Source: an uncultured Clostridia bacterium
Lineage (GTDB): Bacteria; Bacillota; Clostridia; Oscillospirales; Ruminococcaceae
Direction: 5' to 3'
Length of the DNA stretch: 64,000 nt
NCBI GenBank assembly: GCA_947627905.1
Contig: CANQXX010000001.1
Coordinates: 1-64,000, forward strand
Shown here: positions 36,272-45,366 of the stretch, piece after piece
How the letters are laid out: each line of letters opens with the position of its first letter
How positions within the stretch are numbered: the stretch's first letter is position 1
The notes under the pieces: model-generated
What the model saw: only the letters and a program-made list of their open reading frames with translations
Told to the model about the DNA's origin: nothing
The model's database searches: none
Translations under genes and position numbers: made by a program

Positions 36272-36889
36272 CTATTTTTTTGAAAAAACCAACAGAAGCT
36301 CTCCCTCTGAAACAGTTATAGCACATTCCGGAGAGGTTATCTCATTGCTTACGCCAAGCGGAAAAGTATTGTCAAGACGATGATTTTCAAGCGGATACTT
36401 TACCCCGGATACTGTTATTACCGCAAAATCACTGTACGAAAACAAAGACAGGTACATTCCGTCTATTTTTTTGTAAAGATGACTTCCCTCACCTATGATC
36501 TCAACAGTATCATTTTCGCCTACAAGCCTGCCACGTCCGCCATTAGATCTTATATATTCAAGCGTCTGGATATTAGCGATCGTATGATCTAACCGCCCTC
36601 CTAAAGCACCTGTTATTGAGATATCCATAAATCCCATCTCAATAGCTTTTTTTACGGCAAGCATGGTGTCTGTATCATCTTTTTCAGCTCCTACTGTTAT
36701 GACTTGTCCGACGGCAGGTTTTTCACCTTTAAGACTGTCAAAGTCACCTACAGTCATATCCGGAGTAAATCCCATTCTGACCGCAGAAGCATATCCGCTG
36801 TCAGCAGCAATTATATAAGAATTTTTATCAGGAAGATCAATAAGTCTGCCGCTTATCGGAGCCCCTCCAAATATCCAGCAGGAACTCAT
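36272..36889 (-). CDS. thiN: Thiamine pyrophosphokinase
   Basis: AADSGYASAVRMGFTPDMTVGDFDSL, DDTDTMLAVKKAIEMG, GALGGRLDHTIAN. Confidence 0.92.
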   Translation of the reverse strand: MSSCWIFGGAPISGRLIDLPDKNSYIIAADSGYASAVRMGFTPDMTVGDFDSLKGEKPAVGQVITVGAEKDDTDTMLAVKKAIEMGFMDISITGALGGRLDHTIANIQTLEYIRSNGGRGRLVGENDTVEIIGEGSHLYKKIDGMYLSLFSYSDFAVITVSGVKYPLENHRLDNTFPLGVSNEITSPECAITVSEGELLLVFSKK

Positions 36890-37794
36890 ACATCATTTCT
36901 CCTTACTTCCCATTCTTTTATCTGTCTTGCATCTTCATACATCTCAAGATAGCTGTTATGCCGTGATCTCGGAATGATACCACGTTTAACAGCATCAAGA
37001 ACTGCGCAGCCCTTTTCTTTTGTATGGGAACAATCCTGAAAGCGGCATTTTCCTTCAAACTCATAAAATTCAGGAAAGCAGCCGGCAAGTTCCTCTTTCA
37101 GGATTATATCATATCTTTGGGTTTCAAAAGTAGAAAATCCCGGAGTATCTGCAATATAGCCGCCGTTCAGCAGTCTATGAAGCTCAACATTTCTTGTAGT
37201 ATGCCGCCCCCGCCCGAGTTTTTTGCTGATCTCTCCGGTCTTTAAGCCAAGACTGCTGTCGATATGATTTAACAGCGTGGACTTCCCTACGCCGGTATTT
37301 CCTGTAAAAGCGGTTATTTTGCCCTCTGTCATATTGTAGATCTTCATGTAAGATCCAGGCAGATCATAGTCTATTTCCAGAAGCTCCGCACCGGAATTTC
37401 TATATATATCAGCAAGCTCGGCATTTTTCATAAGATCAAGCTTTGTAACAGCAATTATACTATTTATTTTTTTGAAATTAGCAATAGCAAGGAATTTATC
37501 CAACAAAGTAAGATTTGGTGCAGGTTCACAGGTCGATATAACAAAAACTATATTATCAAGATTTGCCAGCGGAGGACGTATAAGACTGTTTTTCCTCGGG
37601 AGCACTTCACTTACAAGAGCGGTATTGCCTGAAAATTCCGTAAGTATGACCTTATCACCGGCGCATGGTGAAATATTTTTCTGACGGAATATTCCTCTTA
37701 CCTTACATTCAAAAACGCCTTCGGCAGTTTCGGTATAACAAAGCCCGCCTATAGCCTTTAAAATTATTCCCTGTGCAGAGTCAGCCATGCTCAT
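36886..37794 (-). CDS. rsgA: Ribosome small subunit GTPase RsgA
   Basis: TAFTGNTGVGKSTLLN, RGRHTTRNVEL, DTPGFSTF, CRFQDCSHTKEKGC. Confidence 0.95.
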   Translation of the reverse strand: MSMADSAQGIILKAIGGLCYTETAEGVFECKVRGIFRQKNISPCAGDKVILTEFSGNTALVSEVLPRKNSLIRPPLANLDNIVFVISTCEPAPNLTLLDKFLAIANFKKINSIIAVTKLDLMKNAELADIYRNSGAELLEIDYDLPGSYMKIYNMTEGKITAFTGNTGVGKSTLLNHIDSSLGLKTGEISKKLGRGRHTTRNVELHRLLNGGYIADTPGFSTFETQRYDIILKEELAGCFPEFYEFEGKCRFQDCSHTKEKGCAVLDAVKRGIIPRSRHNSYLEMYEDARQIKEWEVRRNDV

Positions 37795-40034
37795 TACCTG
37801 TTTCCGAATATATCATTCCAGAAATCTTCATCATCAGGATCAACAGAAACATTATTATCACGATCATCATCACCAAAGATCTCTTCATTATTATTCGGAT
37901 AATCTGCTTCCTGTCCCGATCCCTCGTCTGCAAACAATGCTTTGAACGCAGATTTATAAAATTCTAATTCAGATACAATATTTTCGGTAAAATCTACAGA
38001 ATATTCTCCTATGGTATCGCTTGTTCCCTTATCATTATTTACGGCTTCAAGGATAACTTTCTGCAGATCCGTTCCCTTTATAGATACCGATACTACCGAT
38101 GCATAAGCAAGGTTATCAATAGTTTCGCTTCCTATGATCTGACCATTGATATAACAATTGAAGGTTGCAGAACCTCTCATGCCGTCCGGAACGGTAAACG
38201 TAATGACAGCTTCAGTTTCGGGAACTACTCCGGTACTTACAGTAAGAACGATCGTTGAATTGAGCTTTACAATATTCGGCTGACCGTCTTCACCCACAGG
38301 AAGAATACTTTGATTGATGACCGTACCCTCCGGCTCGGAAGAATCTTCTTCCATTATCTGTACCGTAAATTTATCTTCCAAGAGCTTTTTAGCATCTTCA
38401 ACATTATATCCGCGGCATTCGGGAACCGTAATATCCTGTTCTTCCGGTCCACGGCTCACAAACATACGGATAGTTGAACCATAAGCGACCTTTGCGCCTC
38501 TCTCCGGATCGGTCCTTATAACGTTGCCTTTTACAACCTTTTCATCAAATGTGCTGGTAATTTTTACATCAAATCCGCCGGCATCATTATCTTTGAGCAT
38601 ATTTGCAGCCGTATCGGATTCAAAATCATAAACATTCGGAACGGTCACTATTCTCGGTCCTTTGCTGACCACAACATTTACAGTGGTATTTCCTATAATG
38701 TAATCCTTTCCTTCGGAAGGGTTTTGATCCATTATAGCGCCCTCCGGATACTCGGAAGAGTATTCCTGCTCCTCAACGATCACATCAAATGAACCTTCAT
38801 AATAAGTTTTTGCCTGCTGAAAACTGTAACCTATCAATTTAGGCATTTTTCCTACCTCAGGCGGTTGGGTAACAAATGTTCTGGATATGATTATTGCTAT
38901 AAAAGCAACAACAATAATTATAATTCCGGCAGCTATTGCAGTAAGGACAACAATGAAATATGAAGATCTTGACGGTTGAGCGTCGTCGCTGTAGTCATCG
39001 TAATCATCATAATCATCATTATCATTTTTATTCTTTACTTTTGTTCCTGCTCTCTTTCCGTCAGCTTTATCAGTTCTGGACAAAGCAGCCGATTTTGATC
39101 TTGGACCTGATTCTCCGGAATTTTTTGAAACAGTATCAAAATACTGAGTTTTTTCGGAAAGATACTTGTATTCAAAAACAATGCTCGGATTTTTCTTAAA
39201 TTCTTCGATGTCCTTTATCATTTCTGAAGCTGACTGATAACGCTTTGACGCCTCTTTCTGCATAGCTCTCATAACTATCTCTTCCAGACCCTCGGGAACG
39301 GAATCGTTTATCGAACGCAGCGGAGCAGCGTCAGTCTGCATATGCATGAGCGCAATAGAAACAGGATTATCACCGTCAAAAGGCTTTACACCTGTAAGCA
39401 TCTCATACATCATAACGCCTACGGAATAAATATCGCTCTTTTCATCGGTAACGTCTCCTCTTGCCTGTTCGGGACTTATATAATGTACGCTTCCGATAGC
39501 TTTATCTGAAATTGTTTTTCCCTCTTCACGGGCAAATCTGGCTATGCCAAAGTCCATGACCTTTATTGTTCCGTCCGGGAAAAGCATTATATTCTGCGGT
39601 TTTATGTCCCTGTGGACTATTCCCCTGTCATGAGCGTGCTGTAAAGCACGAAGGATCTGGATAATAAAATGTACTGTATCTTTCCATTTAAGAACACCCT
39701 GCTGCTCGATAAATTCTTTAAGTGTGATTCCGTCAATATATTCCATTACGATGAATTGGATCTTATCGGTAAAGCCGACATCAAATATTTTTACGATATT
39801 CGGATGTGAAAGCACAGCTATCGCTTTTGATTCATTCCTGAACCTGCGGACAAAATCTTCATTGTCGGCAAACTCATTTTTCAGAATTTTTACCGCAACC
39901 GTTTTATCTTCAAGAATATCGGTCGCCTTATAAACGTCCGCCATTCCTCCTATTCCAATAAGTTCGGTTATTTCATAGCGGCCGTCGAGCTTTTTTCCAA
40001 TATTTTTATCCATTAAATTCACTCCTGTAATCAC
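37794..40034 (-). CDS. prkC: Serine/threonine protein kinase with PASTA domains
   Basis: HRDIKPQNIMLF, MDFGIAR; repeated PASTA segments. Confidence 0.94.
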   Translation of the reverse strand: MITGVNLMDKNIGKKLDGRYEITELIGIGGMADVYKATDILEDKTVAVKILKNEFADNEDFVRRFRNESKAIAVLSHPNIVKIFDVGFTDKIQFIVMEYIDGITLKEFIEQQGVLKWKDTVHFIIQILRALQHAHDRGIVHRDIKPQNIMLFPDGTIKVMDFGIARFAREEGKTISDKAIGSVHYISPEQARGDVTDEKSDIYSVGVMMYEMLTGVKPFDGDNPVSIALMHMQTDAAPLRSINDSVPEGLEEIVMRAMQKEASKRYQSASEMIKDIEEFKKNPSIVFEYKYLSEKTQYFDTVSKNSGESGPRSKSAALSRTDKADGKRAGTKVKNKNDNDDYDDYDDYSDDAQPSRSSYFIVVLTAIAAGIIIIVVAFIAIIISRTFVTQPPEVGKMPKLIGYSFQQAKTYYEGSFDVIVEEQEYSSEYPEGAIMDQNPSEGKDYIIGNTTVNVVVSKGPRIVTVPNVYDFESDTAANMLKDNDAGGFDVKITSTFDEKVVKGNVIRTDPERGAKVAYGSTIRMFVSRGPEEQDITVPECRGYNVEDAKKLLEDKFTVQIMEEDSSEPEGTVINQSILPVGEDGQPNIVKLNSTIVLTVSTGVVPETEAVITFTVPDGMRGSATFNCYINGQIIGSETIDNLAYASVVSVSIKGTDLQKVILEAVNNDKGTSDTIGEYSVDFTENIVSELEFYKSAFKALFADEGSGQEADYPNNNEEIFGDDDRDNNVSVDPDDEDFWNDIFGNR

Positions 40035-40077
40035 ACAAGTAATTTATATATCATGTCTCCGCTTCGGAGACTTTTTA

Positions 40078-40812
40078 TCAAAGTTTTATGATAGCTGCGG
40101 TAACATTGTCGCCGCCGCCGTTTTCAAGAGCTTTTTTTATAAGCTCTGAAGGTGCTTTTTCGGGATCTGATCTTTTTATTATATTGAACATATCCGCTTC
40201 ATCACAGTAATTTGATAATCCGTCTGTACAAAGCAGTACGGCAGAATTTTCCGCCAGTTCAGCTTCATAATAATCCGGAGCAACGTTTTCTGCAACTCCT
40301 ACAGCTTTTGTTATATAGTTCCTTTGCGGATGATTTTTTATCTGTTCCTTTGTGATCTCGCCGTTTTCGTACATTCTCATAACAACAGTATGATCCCTTG
40401 TAAGCTGGCGTATTTCGTGATTTATAAGATAAAGACGAGAATCACCTACATTTACAGCATGAAGTTTATTCCCATAAACCAATGCGGCAACGCAAGTAGT
40501 TCCCATTCCCTGCATTTCCATACTTGATACAGAAACGTCATAAACTACGGAATTGGCAGTAGTGATAGAAGATATCAGCAAATTCCTTATTGAATTTTCA
40601 CTGTAATCAGGACGAAAAACTTTTGTTACCCTTTCAAATACGATATTTACAGCTCTTTCACTTGCTTCACTTCCGGCATTCTGACCGCCCATACCATCGC
40701 ATATGACCGCAAAGCATATGTCATCTTTAAGCATAACAGTACGGACTCTGTCCTGATTTTCAGTTCTTACAAGTCCGATGTTTGTTTCAGAAAAGACTTT
40801 CATATGCTTCAC
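40078..40812 (-). CDS. PP2C-family protein phosphatase
   Basis: VRTENQDRV, VICDGMGGQNAGSEAS, NVGDSRLYL, LCTDGLSN. Confidence 0.94.
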   Translation of the reverse strand: MKHMKVFSETNIGLVRTENQDRVRTVMLKDDICFAVICDGMGGQNAGSEASERAVNIVFERVTKVFRPDYSENSIRNLLISSITTANSVVYDVSVSSMEMQGMGTTCVAALVYGNKLHAVNVGDSRLYLINHEIRQLTRDHTVVMRMYENGEITKEQIKNHPQRNYITKAVGVAENVAPDYYEAELAENSAVLLCTDGLSNYCDEADMFNIIKRSDPEKAPSELIKKALENGGGDNVTAAIIKL

Positions 40813-40821
40813 TCCTTATGT

Positions 40822-41988
40822 TCAAATTTCATATTCGCGCCTTAGCTGACCGCACGCTGCGTCAATATCCGCTCCCAGAGTTCTCCTTATTGTTGTATTA
40901 AGACCGCCTTTTTCCAATAAAGCGGCAAAATTATTAAGCGAATTTCTATTAGAATGGTAATTGCGTTCTTTTATCTCGTTGACCGGTATAAGATTTACAT
41001 GACAATTTATTCCTTTAAGAAGCCTTATAAGTTTTTCAGCATCTGAAGGTGTATCGTTAACTCCGTGAATAACAGCATATTCAAATGATATACGCCTGCC
41101 GGTAACAGAAATATAATCTTTGCAGGCTTTGATAAGCTCGGAAATATTATAGCGGTTATTTATCGGCATGATACTGCTTCTTTTCCGGTCATCGGGAGCA
41201 TGGAGAGAAATAGAGAGCGTAAGTCCGAATCTGTATTCCGCCAGATCATATATTCTGTCCACAAGTCCGCAAGTCGAAAGAGAAACGTGCCTGAGACTTA
41301 GATTTTTCCCCGTTTCGCAGGATATCATTTTCAGAAATCTTACAACATTGTCAAAATTATCAAGAGGTTCGCCGATCCCCATAAGTACGATACTGTCAAT
41401 ATGTCTGCCGCTTTCTTCTTCGGCAGTGTAGACCTGAAGCAATATTTCAGACGCCGTAAGATTTCTCTTAAATCCTGCAATAGTAGATGCGCAGAAGTTG
41501 CAGCCCATTTTGCAGCCTACCTGAGTTGAAACGCAAAGGCTATTGCCATGTTTATACTCCATAAGCACTGATTCAATATGATTGCCGTCCTGCAGCTCAT
41601 ATAAATATTTTACCGTATTATCTATTGAAGATTCAAGCCTTCTGACGATTTTTATACAATTTATATAATATATCTCGTCCAATTTTGTGCGTAAAGACAA
41701 CGGAATATTACTCATACTGGAAAAATTATGAACGTTTTTTATATGTAACCATTCGTAAATTTGTTTAGCCCTGAATTTTTTCTCACCGATCAAATCCATT
41801 TCCGAACACAATTCATCCAGATCATAAGATAAAATATCCTTTTTCAAGTTATCTGCCGACCTTTCTGATCTTGCTGATGAAAAATCCTTCACAATCAAAT
41901 TCATCAGGAAAAACCGTGAATTTATATTGTTCGCTGATATTTTTGTCCCAAGCAAAAACATTTGCAGGTTCAAATTCATTATGTTCAT
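40822..41988 (-). CDS. rlmN: 23S rRNA (adenine2503-C2)-methyltransferase (true start probably near 41847)
   Basis: STQVGCKMGCNFCAST, MGIGEPLDNFDNV, SLSTCG. Confidence 0.94.
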   Translation of the reverse strand: MNIMNLNLQMFLLGTKISANNINSRFFLMNLIVKDFSSARSERSADNLKKDILSYDLDELCSEMDLIGEKKFRAKQIYEWLHIKNVHNFSSMSNIPLSLRTKLDEIYYINCIKIVRRLESSIDNTVKYLYELQDGNHIESVLMEYKHGNSLCVSTQVGCKMGCNFCASTIAGFKRNLTASEILLQVYTAEEESGRHIDSIVLMGIGEPLDNFDNVVRFLKMISCETGKNLSLRHVSLSTCGLVDRIYDLAEYRFGLTLSISLHAPDDRKRSSIMPINNRYNISELIKACKDYISVTGRRISFEYAVIHGVNDTPSDAEKLIRLLKGINCHVNLIPVNEIKERNYHSNRNSLNNFAALLEKGGLNTTIRRTLGADIDAACGQLRREYEI

Positions 41989-43165
41989 TTAAAAATCTGT
42001 CGATAACATCATCATTTTCAGCTTTGTTCAGTGTACAGGTAGAATATACCAGTTCTCCCCCGTCTTTAAGATATGACGACGCAGAAGAAAGTATATTATA
42101 CTGTATTTCTGGAAGCTCTTTTGCCCGTTCAATGCCATTATACTTTATCTCCGGTTTTGAACGGATAACCCCGAACCCGGAACATGGAACATCACAAATG
42201 ATCTTATCCGCTTTCGGAAAACTTTCATTGCATTTTTCAGCATCGTTCAGAACAGCTTCAATAATTGAAATACCAAGCCTTTCTGCACCTTTACGGATAA
42301 GTTCAACACGTTTTTCCCTGATATCGCCCGATATTATCCTGCCCTTATTTTCCATGATCTCCGCCAATGTAAAGGATTTTCCTCCCGGAGCAGCGCAAAT
42401 ATCAATAACTGTTTCTCCGGATCTTGGTGAAAGAGCCCGGCAGCACATCTGAGATGACAGATCCTGAACATGGAACATTCCTTTTTTGAACAGATCAGAC
42501 TGTTCTATACTTCCGATAGCTTCAACGAAAATACAATCAGGAAAACTTGAACATATTTCGGAATGTATCCCGACTTTTTCCAGATCATCAATTAACTTTC
42601 CGGAATCGGTTTTCAATGTATTTACCCTTATATAAAGTTTATGCGGCATAAGAGAATTTTTCAGAAAATTCTCCGCCTTTGCATAAGAATAATCATCACA
42701 AAGGAGTTTTACCAATTCATTGCAGCAGGAATATTTAACACTAAGCTGCTCTATATCATCTTTCGGAAGCTCAAACCGCTTTCCGTTTCTTATAAAATTT
42801 CTCAGAACAGCATTTATAAAACCGGACGCACTTTTTTTGCCGCATTTTCCGGCAAGAGCCACCGATTCATTTACTGCTGCGCTGTCAGGAACGGAATCCA
42901 TATACAAAATCTGATAAATTCCCATTTTAAGGATATTGACCACAGAACCGTCCAGCTTTGCCAGCGGTCTGTTGCTGTATTCTGAAATTATATATTCAAG
43001 CGTGAGTTTTCGTTCAAGAACACCATAAAAAAGTCTTGAAGCAAACGCTTTGTCACGCATTGAAAGACCGGATATACCCTTATCAAGAAGAAGATTTGAA
43101 TACGCCTTTTGATCCATCCGGTCAAGCAGCTCCAAGACCTTATAACGAACAGGATCGCTGTTCAT
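41849..43165 (-). CDS. rsmB: 16S rRNA (cytosine967-C5)-methyltransferase
   Basis: NusB-like N-terminus; DICAAPGGKSFTLAE; CDVPCSGFGVI; YSTCTL. Confidence 0.93.
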   Translation of the reverse strand: MNSDPVRYKVLELLDRMDQKAYSNLLLDKGISGLSMRDKAFASRLFYGVLERKLTLEYIISEYSNRPLAKLDGSVVNILKMGIYQILYMDSVPDSAAVNESVALAGKCGKKSASGFINAVLRNFIRNGKRFELPKDDIEQLSVKYSCCNELVKLLCDDYSYAKAENFLKNSLMPHKLYIRVNTLKTDSGKLIDDLEKVGIHSEICSSFPDCIFVEAIGSIEQSDLFKKGMFHVQDLSSQMCCRALSPRSGETVIDICAAPGGKSFTLAEIMENKGRIISGDIREKRVELIRKGAERLGISIIEAVLNDAEKCNESFPKADKIICDVPCSGFGVIRSKPEIKYNGIERAKELPEIQYNILSSASSYLKDGGELVYSTCTLNKAENDDVIDRFLNEHNEFEPANVFAWDKNISEQYKFTVFPDEFDCEGFFISKIRKVGR

Positions 43166-43860
43166 CAGTTATTTCTCCTTCTGCCGCCGGAAGCAATAAT
43201 GATAAGTCTTAACAAGCTAAGCAGAGCTGAGAACATCGCAGCAACGTATGTCATTGCAGCCGCGCTTAAAACTTTTTTGGACATTTGTACTTCATCAGGC
43301 TGTAAAATAGCATTTTCATCAAGTGTTTTCAGCGCTCTTCCGCTGGCATTAAATTCCACAGGCAATGTAACTGCCTGAAATAAAACAACACCGGTGTAAA
43401 GGAATATTCCAACCGGAATGAGCCAATCCAGAAAGCTGATCAGCATACCAACAATAATAAGCGGTACTGCCAGCTTAGAACCTATTTGAGTTATAGGGAT
43501 TATTGCCTGTCTTATTTTTATTGGAGTATATCCCTCAGCGTGCTGGACGGCGTGACCTACTTCATGAGCAGCAACACCGATAGCGGCAACAGACGTACTT
43601 CCGTAAACCGAATCGGAAAGCCTTATAACATTTGACGACGGATCATAATGGTCAGTAAGATTTCCGCTGATATGTTCGATCTGAATATCATATAAACCAT
43701 TATCGTCAAGTATTTTTCTCGCGACCTCCGAAGCAGTATATCCTCTTACATTGCGTACACTGCTGTATTTTTGAAACGTACTGTTTACTTTGAACTGCGC
43801 GATCATTGCAAATATCACAGCAGGCAGCACAACGATATAAGTAGGATCCCAGAATAACAT
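43165..43860 (-). CDS. Zinc metallopeptidase (YugP-like)
   Basis: IGVAAHEVGHAVQHAEGY. Confidence 0.9.
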   Translation of the reverse strand: MLFWDPTYIVVLPAVIFAMIAQFKVNSTFQKYSSVRNVRGYTASEVARKILDDNGLYDIQIEHISGNLTDHYDPSSNVIRLSDSVYGSTSVAAIGVAAHEVGHAVQHAEGYTPIKIRQAIIPITQIGSKLAVPLIIVGMLISFLDWLIPVGIFLYTGVVLFQAVTLPVEFNASGRALKTLDENAILQPDEVQMSKKVLSAAAMTYVAAMFSALLSLLRLIIIASGGRRRNN

Positions 43861-43875
43861 AATAATACCTCCGTT

Positions 43876-44889
43876 TTATTGTAATACCGTTCCTTCCGGA
43901 ACAGGTCTGCCGCGTAAATATTCTTCTGTCTTCATTCTTTTTCCGCCTTCAGCCTGAACTTCCGTGAATTTAACACATCTTCCGTCTCCACACGCAACTG
44001 TAAAGTTTTTTGCGTTTACAACAGTTCCCGGAAGCATATTCCCGGCATTTTCTTCAGAAATTTCAGACTTGTATATTTTCAAGCGTTTTCCGTCAAGCAT
44101 TGTGACGGCACATGGAAATGCAGATAATCCGCGTATTTTGTTATGGACTTCCTCCGCCGTTTTTGAAAAATCAATATGACACATATCTTTTGTCAGCATA
44201 GGCGCGTAACATGATAATTCATCGTCTTGTTTTACCGGATCAATGGTATTATCCTTTACAGCCTGTAATGTTTTTATAAGCAGTTCCGCACCCATAACAG
44301 AAAGCCTGTCATGAAGTTCCGAAGCTGTTTCATTAGCCCCTATTTCAGTTACGGATCTAAGAAGCATATCTCCGGTATCAATTCCGTCAGCCATAAGCAT
44401 TGTAGTAACGCCTGTTTCTTTTTCACCGTTCAGAATGCTCCACTGGATAGGTCCCGCGCCTCTGTATTTCGGCAGAAGCGACGCATGGACGTTTATACAA
44501 AAATATTTAGGAAGATCAAGAATTTCTTTCGGAAGTATCTTTCCGTAAGCTACAACAACAATAAGATCCGGAGCAAGCTCTTTAAGAAGTTTAAGCGAGT
44601 TTTCTGCGTCTTCGCCTTTTTTCAGGCTGGAAGGCTGATAAACCGGGATATCGTACCTGACCGCCAATTCTTTTACAGGTGTAGGAGCAAGTTTATATCC
44701 CCTGCCTTTAGGCTTGTCAGGCTGAGTAAACACCGCTTGTACATTTTCACCGCTGTCGATAAGCGCTTGCAGACATGGAACGGCAAAATCCGGAGTTCCC
44801 ATAAAAACAATATTCATAAAATGCTGTTCCCTTCGTAAAAAGTTATTTTTTTCTTCCCTTTTTCTTATTATCGTTGTTTTCCTCTTCAA
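43876..44889 (-). CDS. fmt: Methionyl-tRNA formyltransferase (likely start 44817)
   Basis: MNIVFMGTPDFAVPCLQAL; NVHASLLPKYRGAGPIQWSI. Confidence 0.95.
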   Translation of the reverse strand: MKRKTTIIRKREEKNNFLRREQHFMNIVFMGTPDFAVPCLQALIDSGENVQAVFTQPDKPKGRGYKLAPTPVKELAVRYDIPVYQPSSLKKGEDAENSLKLLKELAPDLIVVVAYGKILPKEILDLPKYFCINVHASLLPKYRGAGPIQWSILNGEKETGVTTMLMADGIDTGDMLLRSVTEIGANETASELHDRLSVMGAELLIKTLQAVKDNTIDPVKQDDELSCYAPMLTKDMCHIDFSKTAEEVHNKIRGLSAFPCAVTMLDGKRLKIYKSEISEENAGNMLPGTVVNAKNFTVACGDGRCVKFTEVQAEGGKRMKTEEYLRGRPVPEGTVLQ

Positions 44890-45355
44890 GCTCGGAAGGA
44901 TCTACCATTTCATCTGCAATATCTATAAAAAGCCTTCCTTCAAGATGATCCAGTTCATGGCAGACTGCCCTTGCAAAAAATTCTTTGAGTTTTAACTGGA
45001 TATTTTTGCCGTTCCTGTCCTGCGCCTTTACAACTATTTCCATAGGTCTGACTACATATCCCCATTCATTCGGACAGGAAAGACAGCCTTCTACATCCCG
45101 CTGTGAGCCCTTTGCTTTGATGATCTCAGGATTTATAAGCTCAAGCAGACCTTCGCCAACATCTACGACAACTGCTCTTCTTAATATTCCTACCTGCGGT
45201 GCAGCAAGACCAACTCCGTTTGCCTTGTACATCGTTTCAGCCATGTCATCAAGAAGTATACCCAGCTTCTCATCAAATATCTCGACATTTTTGCACTTTT
45301 TTCTTAGAATATCATCCGTTTTAAAAACAATTGTTCTAAGTGCCAAAACTACCAC
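44843..45355 (-). CDS. def: Peptide deformylase
   Basis: GVGLAAPQVG, EGCLSCPNEWG, CHELDHLEGRLF. Confidence 0.95.
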   Translation of the reverse strand: MVVLALRTIVFKTDDILRKKCKNVEIFDEKLGILLDDMAETMYKANGVGLAAPQVGILRRAVVVDVGEGLLELINPEIIKAKGSQRDVEGCLSCPNEWGYVVRPMEIVVKAQDRNGKNIQLKLKEFFARAVCHELDHLEGRLFIDIADEMVDPSELEEENNDNKKKGRKK

Positions 45356-45366
45356 TGCCTTTCTTT

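Noticed and set aside
40822-43165. Unusual long gene overlap between rlmN and rsmB ORFs
   Set aside because: Produced by an over-extended rlmN ORF start; the conserved RlmN sequence begins near 41847.
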